This document shows, piece by piece, positions 1-5,212 of a stretch of 7,047 nt of DNA. Numbering within the stretch: position 1 is the first letter of the stretch; every line of letters begins with the position of its first letter. The DNA lies in contig JALSJL010000008.1 in assembly GCA_026989405.1 (NCBI GenBank), positions 1 through 7,047 on the forward strand, written 5' to 3'. Both the position numbers and the translations under genes were made by a program. The stretch comes from Marinosulfonomonas sp. (GTDB lineage: Bacteria; Pseudomonadota; Alphaproteobacteria; Rhodobacterales; Rhodobacteraceae). The notes below the pieces were generated by a model. The model was not told where the DNA came from. It saw nothing but the letters and a program-made list of their open reading frames with translations, and did no database searches.

Positions 1-2
1 TC

Positions 3-284
3 GAGGCACAGACCCTGTCGGGGCATCCGGCGGTTGCGCCCGAGCCCACGCCCCTGGCCGTTACATTCCACCAGGTCCTGTTTGACAAGCATGTCTGCAT
101 CAATGCGGGCGGCGCATGGATCAGCAGCCTGTTCATCGGATCGCTGTCATGCAGCCCCCGGGTGCTGGCGACAACGCCGCTGGCATCGGTCCCGCCATCG
201 CTGTTGCCGATCCACCGGCGCATGGCCTGCCCGCCGTTGCGCTCTTACGAAACGCCGGTGTTGCGCGACGTTTTGCCAGCCTGA
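3..284 (+). CDS. Hint-domain protein, C-terminal fragment (cut by window edge)
   Basis: This reading frame is open from the left edge to a TGA at 282-284 and encodes 93 residues with no N-terminus in view. The tail resembles the end of the Hint (Hedgehog/intein-like, Hint_2 type) domain common in secreted or RTX-like Rhodobacteraceae proteins. It has a VTFHQVLFDKH segment (family pattern: aromatic, H, hydrophobic run, F/L, D/E, x, H). About 45 residues later comes PPLRSYETPVL, matching the family's closing ARP-L-x-x-YE-x-x-L pattern. Hint domains carry out self-cleavage in inteins and hedgehog proteins; in these bacterial proteins the role is largely unproven. The usual TES after the H motif is replaced by ISS, so the domain may be divergent. 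The same DNA is also open in another frame running into the downstream gene, but that frame's product is arginine- and serine-rich and looks like a shadow. The assignment rests on recalled motifs. Confidence 0.65.
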   Translation, partial: EAQTLSGHPAVAPEPTPLAVTFHQVLFDKHVCINAGGAWISSLFIGSLSCSPRVLATTPLASVPPSLLPIHRRMACPPLRSYETPVLRDVLPA

Positions 285-316
285 AAGGCAATTGAAGCGC
301 TGCGCCTTCCCAAGTA

Positions 317-337
317 TGTCCCCACATCAAGGGGATG
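317..337 (+). promoter_or_regulatory. Hairpin covering the Shine-Dalgarno of the channel gene
   Basis: TCCCC (319-323) can pair with GGGGA (331-335) across a seven-base loop. Two further G-U wobble pairs (318/336 and 317/337) extend the stem to seven pairs. The 3' arm contains the AAGGGG Shine-Dalgarno (329-334) that sits eight bases before the ATG at 343. If it forms in mRNA, the ribosome-binding site would be partly hidden. The pairing is seen in the sequence; any regulatory role is inference, and a short stem like this can arise by chance. Confidence 0.3.
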
Positions 338-342
338 AACAA

Positions 343-1398
343 ATGAAACGACTGATTCTCGCGATCTGGGCGGTGCTTGCCATGGCCTCTGCCGCGCACG
401 GCCAGAACCTGAAAGTCACAACCGTGACGCGGCCGCCATTTTCCATGGTCCAAGACGGTGTGGACACCGGGTTCAGCATTGATCTCTGGCAAATGATCGC
501 AACCGAACTGGGGGCGGGCTTTGACATTGATCGGCGCGAAAGCTTCGAAGACATGCTCGACCAGGTTCGTGCAGGTGAGGCAGATGCGGCAATCGCCAAT
601 GTCTCGATCACCTCGGCACGCGAGGCCGATTTCGATTTCACCCACCCGATTTTCGAAAGCGGCCTTCAGATCATGGTGTCCGGCGACGGCCAGGGCAGTC
701 TTTCGGCCCTGCGCACGGTGTTTTCACCCAGACTGCTCGGGGCTGTGGTGATCGCCCTGTTCCTGTTGGTTCTGACCGGCATGCTCATGTGGCGTCTGGA
801 ACGCAGGAATGAACCGTATTTCGACATGCCGGCCCGCAAGGCAATGTTCCCGGCGTTCTGGTGGGCGCTGAACCTGGTGGTGAACGGCGGCTTTGAAGAA
901 CGCGTTCCCAAAAGCCCGGGCGGGCGGATCTTTGGCGTGATCCTTGTGATTTCGTCGCTGTTCATCGTGTCGATCTTCGTGGCAAACGTCACGGCCATCA
1001 TGACGGTCGACGCCATTTCCAACAACATCAGTTCCGTCAACGACCTGGCCGGGAAACGGGTTGGGACAACGGCGGGGTCCACCTCGAGCGCATTCCTGAA
1101 CGAAAAGAACCTGCGACACCGGACCTATGCCGATCTGGATACGCTGCTGCAGGAGTTCGAAAACGGCACCTTGGACGCGGTGGTCTTTGATGCGCCGATC
1201 CTGGCGTTCTATGTCAACAACTCGAACGACAACGCGACCCTTGCCGGGCCGGTGTTCAGGCGTGAAAACTACGGGATCGCGCTGCCAACCGGCAGCGCAT
1301 TGATGGAGCCGATCAACCGCGCCCTGCTCAAGTTCCGCGAAGATGGCAGCTACAACGAGCTGTATCGCAAGTGGTTCGGCGTCCTGCCGGACGAATAG
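343..1398 (+). CDS. Ionotropic-glutamate-receptor-like channel (GluR0-type) with non-canonical pore filter
   Basis: This 351-residue protein is predicted to be an inner-membrane ligand-gated channel. Residues 1-20 form a signal peptide (cleavage likely after AHG). Residues 21 to about 120 are the first half of a periplasmic-binding (SBP_bac_3/S1) domain. A membrane helix follows at 132-150, a pore loop at about 168-186, and a second helix at 196-220. Residues 223-351 complete the binding domain (S2). This S1-M1-P-M2-S2 order is that of Synechocystis GluR0. Arg93, in the S-x-T-x-x-R-x-x-x-F pattern, is expected to hold an amino-acid carboxylate, and Asp283 in VFDAP the amino group. The pore aligns as WWALNLVVNGGFEERVPKS against the potassium-channel pattern WW-x5-TVGYGD-x-VPK, so the filter is NGGFE and potassium selectivity is unlikely. 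The start was chosen for the signal peptide and the AAGGGG at 329-334; the frame is also open upstream to 34, but that overlaps the Hint gene. Ligand and ion are unknown. A simple annotation would call it a transporter substrate-binding protein, but the pore argues against that. Confidence 0.85.
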   Translation: MKRLILAIWAVLAMASAAHGQNLKVTTVTRPPFSMVQDGVDTGFSIDLWQMIATELGAGFDIDRRESFEDMLDQVRAGEADAAIANVSITSAREADFDFTHPIFESGLQIMVSGDGQGSLSALRTVFSPRLLGAVVIALFLLVLTGMLMWRLERRNEPYFDMPARKAMFPAFWWALNLVVNGGFEERVPKSPGGRIFGVILVISSLFIVSIFVANVTAIMTVDAISNNISSVNDLAGKRVGTTAGSTSSAFLNEKNLRHRTYADLDTLLQEFENGTLDAVVFDAPILAFYVNNSNDNATLAGPVFRRENYGIALPTGSALMEPINRALLKFREDGSYNELYRKWFGVLPDE

Positions 1399-1400
1399 GG

Positions 1401-1419
1401 CAGGCCCCGGTCGGCCCTG
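1401..1419. terminator. Weak GC hairpin between two convergent genes
   Basis: CAGGCC (1401-1406) pairs with GGCCCTG (1413-1419), leaving one bulged C and a six-base loop. It fills almost all of the 21-base gap between the stop of the channel gene (1398) and the stop of the minus-strand 111-residue gene (1420). The position suits a bidirectional transcription end. No clear T-run follows on either strand, so it is at best a weak intrinsic terminator. Confidence 0.3.
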
Positions 1420-1755
1420 TCAGTCAAAAAACGGGGTCAGCTGGGCGATGATCACCGCGTTGTCTTCCAGCGCCTGCCCCATCAGCTTGCGCTCTTCGTC
1501 GCTGATGTCATGGCCTTCGGCCAGACGTTCATCCAGCGTGCCATAGCCCGTCACGTCAAGTGGTGCCATGTCTGCCTGCTTGAGGATGGCAACCGTTTCA
1601 CGCACGGCTTCGGCCTCATCTACGCCGGTTGCATAGACCATGAGAGCCGCACCGGTAGAGCCTTCGGGCAATCCGTCACCATCCTTGCGGCCGACCTCGA
1701 CAAGCAGGGTGTAGACCTGCTGTTTGCGCTCGGGTTTTTCGCCGTTCCTGGCCAT
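1420..1755 (-). CDS. Conserved-looking hypothetical protein, 111 aa, coupled to dapD
   Basis: I do not recognise a named family. The protein is short, acidic and soluble-looking, with no signal peptide or membrane segment. Predicted order: a strand at about 12-22 (QVYTLLVEVG), a strand at 35-44, a helix at 45-62, a strand at 66-72 ending in TGYGT, then a long C-terminal helix at about 85-108 ending LTPFFD. This alternation resembles a small alpha/beta (ferredoxin-like) fold, which is inference. The ATG lies one base after the dapD stop (TGAGATG on the minus strand), so translation is probably coupled to dapD. An earlier in-frame Met at 1776 would overlap dapD and has no better ribosome site. 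I recall similar short genes beside dapD in Rhodobacteraceae. That placement hints at a link to diaminopimelate synthesis or simply co-transcription, but no function can be read from the sequence. Confidence 0.75.
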   Translation of the reverse strand: MARNGEKPERKQQVYTLLVEVGRKDGDGLPEGSTGAALMVYATGVDEAEAVRETVAILKQADMAPLDVTGYGTLDERLAEGHDISDEERKLMGQALEDNAVIIAQLTPFFD

Positions 1756-1756
1756 C

Positions 1757-2584
1757 TCAATCGCGCAGCAGATCATTGATCGCCGTCTTTGACCGCGTGC
1801 GCGCATCCACGCGTTTCACGATCACCGCGCAATACAGGTTCACACCGTTTTTCGAGGGCATCGAGCCGGCCACGACGACCGACCAGGGCGGCACCTCGCC
1901 ATACATCACGTCGCCGGTTTCACGATCGACGATCTTGGTGGACTGGCCGATGAATACCCCCATGCCCAGCACGGAGCCTTCGCGCACGATGCAGCCCTCG
2001 ACCACCTCGGAGCGCGCGCCGATAAAGCAGTTGTCTTCGATGATCGTCGGGCCGGCCTGCATCGGCTCCAGCACGCCGCCGATGCCGACGCCGCCCGACA
2101 GGTGCACGTTCTTGCCGATCTGCGCGCACGAGCCGACGGTGGCCCAGGTATCGACCATCGTGCCCTCGTCCACATAGGCCCCGAGGTTCACGAAAGACGG
2201 CATCAGCACGACGCCGGGCGCGATGTAAGCCGATTTGCGCACGACGCAGGTCGGCACCGCGCGAAAGCCTGCGGCGCGCCACTGGTTTTCGCCCCAGCCC
2301 TTGAACTTGTTGTCGACCTTGTCCCACCAGCCGGCGCCCTGCGGGCCGCCCTCGTGAATTTCCATGTCCTTGATGCGAAAGCCCAGCAGCACGGCCTTCT
2401 TGGCCCACTGGTTGACGCGCCATGAGCCATCGGCCTGTTTCTCGGCCACCCGCAGCTTGCCGCTGTCGAGCGCGTTCAGCGTGTCTTCGATGGCCTCGCG
2501 CGCTTCGCCCGTTGTTGCCGGGCTGATCGTGTCGCGGGCTTCCCATGCGGCTTCGATGGCGGCTTCAAGATTTGCGTTGGACAT
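1757..2584 (-). CDS. dapD: 2,3,4,5-tetrahydropyridine-2,6-dicarboxylate N-succinyltransferase
   Basis: DapD transfers succinyl from succinyl-CoA to tetrahydrodipicolinate, forming N-succinyl-2-amino-6-ketopimelate in the cytoplasm. This is the committed step of the succinylase branch to meso-diaminopimelate and lysine. The 275 residues match the family length (E. coli enzyme about 274). Residues 1-100 are the helical N-terminal domain. From about 119 (AYIAPGVVLMPS) the protein is a left-handed parallel beta-helix built of hexapeptide repeats. It contains the strongly conserved GAYVDEGTMVDTWATVG (135-151) and the GGVGIGG segment (164-170), with an acidic residue in GAYVDEG likely catalytic by family knowledge. 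The C-terminus (CAVIVKRVDARTRSKTAINDLLR) is typical. The start has a GGAG (plus-strand CTCC at 2591-2594) six bases upstream. It heads a two-gene unit with the 111-residue gene and diverges from the LOG-family gene. dapE is not in view. Confidence 0.97.
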   Translation of the reverse strand: MSNANLEAAIEAAWEARDTISPATTGEAREAIEDTLNALDSGKLRVAEKQADGSWRVNQWAKKAVLLGFRIKDMEIHEGGPQGAGWWDKVDNKFKGWGENQWRAAGFRAVPTCVVRKSAYIAPGVVLMPSFVNLGAYVDEGTMVDTWATVGSCAQIGKNVHLSGGVGIGGVLEPMQAGPTIIEDNCFIGARSEVVEGCIVREGSVLGMGVFIGQSTKIVDRETGDVMYGEVPPWSVVVAGSMPSKNGVNLYCAVIVKRVDARTRSKTAINDLLRD

Positions 2585-2669
2585 TGCGCTCTCCAGACTG
2601 GAATATGGGCCTTTGTTGATGGCAGGCTATAGTGCGAACCGTTGTGGTGCGCAATTCAAGGAGCAGGAA
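2585..2669. promoter_or_regulatory. Divergent intergenic promoter region, dapD / LOG-family gene
   Basis: These 85 bases separate the divergent starts of dapD (minus) and the LOG-family gene (plus), so both promoters probably lie here or inside the opposite gene. It holds the two ribosome sites: minus-strand GGAG at 2591-2594 and plus-strand AAGGAG at 2658-2663, each six bases from its ATG. A plus-strand TATAGT (2628-2633) resembles a -10 box, but I see no good -35 at 16-18 bases. On the minus strand a CATATT-like box around 2602-2607 also lacks a convincing -35. Only the location of the region is well supported. Confidence 0.4.
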
Positions 2670-3518
2670 ATGGACAATACATCGCGCAGGCACCCGCTGC
2701 GCCGCTCACGGCAGGACGTTGAAGCCGCAAGGCACATTCCCGATACGCCGCAAACCCGATCGCCGGCCTACCGGCTGGCTTTCAACGACCCCGATTTCCT
2801 GTGCCGCGAAGAACTGCGGCCGGTGCGCCTGCAGCTTGAACTGCTGAAGCCCGAGATGCTGATGGAAGCCTACGGGGTGGAAAGCACGGTCGTGCTGTTC
2901 GGCGGCGCACGCATCCCCGAGCCCGCCAACAAGGACAAGGCACGCACCAGGACGCTGGCCGAACTTTCGAAATACTATGACGAAGCGCGCGAGTTTGCGC
3001 GCCTCATGACGCTGCGCTCGAACCAGAACGGGCACCGCGAGGACGTGATCATGACGGGCGGCGGACCGGGGGTGATGGAGGCAGGCAACCGTGGTGCGCA
3101 AGACGCCGGTGGGGTGTCGATCGGGCTGAACATCGTGCTGCCGCATGAGCAGTCTCCGAATGAATATGTGACGCCGGACCTGTGTTTCAACTTTCACTAT
3201 TTCGCCGTGCGCAAGATGCATTTCCTGATGCGCGCCAAGGCGCTGGCGGTGTTTCCCGGCGGGTTCGGAACGCTGGATGAGTTGTTCGAAACCCTGACCC
3301 TGATTCAGACAGGGCGGATGGCACAAATTCCGGTGCTGCTGTTTGGCGAGGAATTCTGGCGCAAGATCGTGAACTGGGAGGCACTGGCCGATGCCGGGAC
3401 GATCTCGGCGGATGACCTGGAATTGTTCCGGTTCGTGGAAACCGCCCAGGAGGCGATCGACACGATCGATACCTGGGAAAACGTCGGTGAAAAACGCGAG
3501 ATCATTCCAGGGCGTTAA
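2670..3518 (+). CDS. LOG-family (TIGR00730-type) nucleotide 5'-monophosphate phosphoribohydrolase-like protein
   Basis: LOG-family proteins have a Rossmann-like fold and cleave the N-glycosidic bond of nucleoside monophosphates, including cytokinin ribotides. Bacterial members are often called lysine-decarboxylase-like by old mis-annotation, or linked to purine nucleotide turnover. This 282-residue protein shows the nucleotide-binding GGGPGVMEAGNRGA (130-143), the RK pair at 181-182 and the signature PGGFGTLDE (196-204). The strand VVLFGGARIPEP (74-85) opens the fold. The first 70 or so residues form a charged extension absent from the short (about 190 aa) LOG proteins, so this is the longer type found in proteobacteria. 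The frame is open further upstream, but ATG 2670 has a strong AAGGAG (2658-2663) six bases before it, and longer versions would overlap dapD. Its TAA overlaps the stop of the convergent RHH gene. True substrate unknown; probably cytoplasmic. Confidence 0.9.
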   Translation: MDNTSRRHPLRRSRQDVEAARHIPDTPQTRSPAYRLAFNDPDFLCREELRPVRLQLELLKPEMLMEAYGVESTVVLFGGARIPEPANKDKARTRTLAELSKYYDEAREFARLMTLRSNQNGHREDVIMTGGGPGVMEAGNRGAQDAGGVSIGLNIVLPHEQSPNEYVTPDLCFNFHYFAVRKMHFLMRAKALAVFPGGFGTLDELFETLTLIQTGRMAQIPVLLFGEEFWRKIVNWEALADAGTISADDLELFRFVETAQEAIDTIDTWENVGEKREIIPGR

Positions 3519-3925
3519 CGCAGTATCGGCCGGTGCCGGTGGCCCGGAAACGGCGCCGCAAACCGACGCATGAGGGCACGGTAAGCGTAGCCAAGTTCGG
3601 ATGCCTTGCACAGCCGCGCGCCATCGGCGCGGCGATGCAGGGCAAGGCCGCCGCCCGCCTCGCGAAATTCAAACCCCTTGTCTGCGAGGCGCCGTTCAAG
3701 ATCGGGCCAGTTTCGGGAATAGGCGAGATCGTCGGCAAGGAGCGCCCGCAAGGGAGCGACGAGCCGCTCATCCGCCCGGTTGGGCGTCTTCGCTTTTTCG
3801 CGGCGGCGCAGATCACGGGCGATGGCGTCGCGTATGATCTGACCGACCGTCACATCCTCGCGCCTTGCCCAGACCCGCAATGCAGACAAGGTTTCGCTCG
3901 ACAGTTTGAGTTGTGCATGTTCCAT
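3515..3925 (-). CDS. Ribbon-helix-helix-type protein of unknown function, 136 aa
   Basis: Residues 4-40 look like a ribbon-helix-helix (Arc/CopG-like) DNA-binding fold: a short strand (AQLKLS), a helix (SETLSALRVWARRED), a turn (VTV) and a second helix (GQIIRDAIARDLRRR). After a basic linker, residues about 58-130 form a second conserved-looking region: WPDLERRLADKGFEFREAGG, then GLALHRRADGARLCKASELG and the ending MRRFAAPFPGH. That second region reminds me of sequence appended to relaxase or mobilisation proteins in alphaproteobacteria; this is a weak recollection. No signal peptide or membrane segment is present. It lies 35 bases after rlmN on the same strand and may be co-transcribed with it. 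It ends convergent with the LOG-family gene, with a four-base overlap. The start at 3925 has only a poor ribosome site but keeps the RHH strand complete. Autoregulation, chromosome binding or a mobilisation relic are all possible. Confidence 0.75.
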   Translation of the reverse strand: MEHAQLKLSSETLSALRVWARREDVTVGQIIRDAIARDLRRREKAKTPNRADERLVAPLRALLADDLAYSRNWPDLERRLADKGFEFREAGGGLALHRRADGARLCKASELGYAYRALMRRFAAPFPGHRHRPILR

Positions 3926-3947
3926 CCCGGAAAACTCGCCCGGATAT

Positions 3948-3966
3948 GGTTAGCAACCGGTTAACC
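3948..3966. repeat. Short nested GGTT/AACC inverted repeats at the rlmN stop
   Basis: GGTT (3948-3951) and AACC (3955-3958) flank a three-base loop. The AACC then runs into an AACCGGTT palindrome (3955-3962), followed by another AACC (3963-3966, sharing the local GGTTAACC palindrome). The block spans the rlmN stop codon (3961-3963, minus strand) and the start of the 35-base gap before the RHH gene. No T-run follows. It could be a small protein-binding palindrome or coincidence. Confidence 0.25.
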
Positions 3967-5124
3967 CGCGGACTTCTTCGGGTGTTTGCGCGCGCGTTCG
4001 GTCGCGCTTTTCAGTTGCCCGCAGGCGGCCATGATATCTTCCCCGCGCGGTTTGCGCACCGGTGAGGCATAGCCTGCCTTGTAGATGATGTCGGCAAAGC
4101 TCTTGATGCGTTTTGCATCCGACCGCTGGTAGGGCGCGCCGGGCCATTCGTTGAACGGGATCAGGTTGATCTTGGCGGGAATACCCTTGATCAGCTTGAT
4201 CAGCCGGCGCGCGTCGTCGTCGCTGTCGTTCACATCCCTGAGCATCACATACTCAAACGTGATGCGCTCGGAGTTCGACAGCCGCGGGTAGTCGCGCAGC
4301 GCGTCCAGCAGGGTGTCGATGTTCCATTTTCGGTTGATCGGCACAAGCTTGTCGCGCACTTCGTCGGTCGTCGCGTGGAAGCTGACCGCCAGCAGGCAGC
4401 CGATTTCCTCGGCCGTCCTGGCGATCTCGGGCACGACGCCCGATGTCGACAGCGTGATCCGCCGGCGAGACAGGGAAATGCCCTCGCCATCCATCGCAAT
4501 CTTCATGGCATCGCGCACCGCGTCGAAATTGTAGAGCGGCTCGCCCATGCCCATCAGCACGATGTTCGACAACAGCCGCGCCTCGACCTTGGGCGCGCGC
4601 CCCGGCTCCGGCCATTCGCCCAGATCGTCGCGTGCCAGCATGATCTGCCCGACGATCTCGGCCGCCGTCAGATTGCGCACAAGGCGTTGCGTGCCGGTGT
4701 GGCAGAACGAGCAGGTCAGCGTGCACCCGACCTGCGAGGAAATGCACAGCGTGCCGCGCCCTTCCTCGGGGATGTAGACCGTTTCAACCTCATGCCCGCC
4801 GGCAATACGCACGAGATACTTGCGCGTGCCGTCATCGGAAACCTGTCGGGTCACGACCTCGGGCAGTTCAATGGTGAATGTCTCGGCCAGCATCGCCCGG
4901 TAGTCTTTCGCCAGATTGGTCATCTGCGAAAAATCCCGCACGCCCTTGTTGTAGATCCACTGCCAGATCTGGCCCACCCGCATGCGGGCCTGCTTTTCCG
5001 GGGTTCCGGCCGCAATCAGCATGTCGTGCAACTGATCGCGCGTCTTGCCGACAAGGTTTGTGTCGCCCTCCGGAACGGTCCGGGGCAAAGCCATGACGTC
5101 TGGCGTGATGGGAGTGTCGGGCAT
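3961..5124 (-). CDS. rlmN: 23S rRNA (adenine(2503)-C(2))-methyltransferase, dual-specificity RlmN
   Basis: RlmN is a radical-SAM enzyme that methylates C2 of A2503 in 23S rRNA and of A37 in some tRNAs, tuning translational fidelity. The product has 387 residues (E. coli about 384). The radical-SAM cluster motif C-x3-C-x2-C is C134, C138, C141 within QVGCTLTCSFCHTG. Cys127 (LCISSQ), seven residues earlier, and Cys368 (AACGQL) correspond to the E. coli pair Cys118 and Cys355 used in the methyl-Cys mechanism. GMGEPLYNFD (192-201) is the SAM-binding GEP region, and SFHATTDEVRDKLVPIN (248-264) is a further family hallmark. An N-terminal HhH-like accessory domain covers about residues 20-90. The frame is open up to 5295, but ATG 5124 has AGGTGG (plus strand 5132-5137) seven bases before it and gives the usual N-terminus; longer starts would run into the ialB gene. 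It lies 88 bases downstream of ialB and 35 before the RHH gene, all on one strand. Confidence 0.97.
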   Translation of the reverse strand: MPDTPITPDVMALPRTVPEGDTNLVGKTRDQLHDMLIAAGTPEKQARMRVGQIWQWIYNKGVRDFSQMTNLAKDYRAMLAETFTIELPEVVTRQVSDDGTRKYLVRIAGGHEVETVYIPEEGRGTLCISSQVGCTLTCSFCHTGTQRLVRNLTAAEIVGQIMLARDDLGEWPEPGRAPKVEARLLSNIVLMGMGEPLYNFDAVRDAMKIAMDGEGISLSRRRITLSTSGVVPEIARTAEEIGCLLAVSFHATTDEVRDKLVPINRKWNIDTLLDALRDYPRLSNSERITFEYVMLRDVNDSDDDARRLIKLIKGIPAKINLIPFNEWPGAPYQRSDAKRIKSFADIIYKAGYASPVRKPRGEDIMAACGQLKSATERARKHPKKSAG

Positions 5125-5140
5125 GGTTGCGCCACCTGCG

Positions 5141-5180
5141 GTTTCACATCCGCCTGTCATACAGCCGGATGCTCTGAAAC
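5141..5180 (-). promoter_or_regulatory. Long imperfect hairpin upstream of the rlmN ribosome-binding site
   Basis: On the plus strand, GTTTCA (5141-5146), CATCCG (5147-5152) and CTGT (5154-5157) pair with ACAG (5161-5164), CGGATG (5166-5171) and TGAAAC (5175-5180). This gives 16 base pairs around a three-base loop (5158-5160), with one opposed C-C (G-G on the minus strand) and a three-base bulge (5172-5174). It lies in the 88-base gap between the ialB stop and the rlmN start and ends three bases before the rlmN Shine-Dalgarno (5132-5137). No T-run follows on the minus strand, so a classic terminator is unlikely. It may be an mRNA processing or stabilising structure after ialB, a 5'-leader control element of rlmN, or a dispersed repeat. 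The pairing is exact; the function is not known. Confidence 0.55.
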
Positions 5181-5212
5181 GAAAGTTTGTTTGCGATGGC
5201 GCGGCCGGGTCG

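Noticed and set aside
279..289. GCCT-GAA-AGGC mini-hairpin at the Hint gene stop as a terminator
   Set aside because: Only four pairs and no T-run; too weak to call.
34..342. In-frame N-terminal extension of the channel gene by 103 residues
   Set aside because: The extension is arginine-, serine- and histidine-rich with no domain, overlaps the Hint frame, and would bury the clear signal peptide and ribosome site at 329-345.
1776..2177. Plus-strand open frame of 133 residues opposite dapD
   Set aside because: The Thr/Ser/Pro-rich product is typical of the reverse of hexapeptide-repeat codons; dapD is certain here.
2706..3611. 301-residue minus-strand open frame opposite the LOG-family gene
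   Set aside because: It lies opposite a well-supported gene with PGGFGTLDE and GGGPGVMEAG motifs, and its own product has no coherent motif.
3515..3925. RHH gene as the antitoxin of a toxin-antitoxin pair
   Set aside because: The neighbours are rlmN and a convergent LOG-family gene; no small toxin-like frame is adjacent on the same strand.
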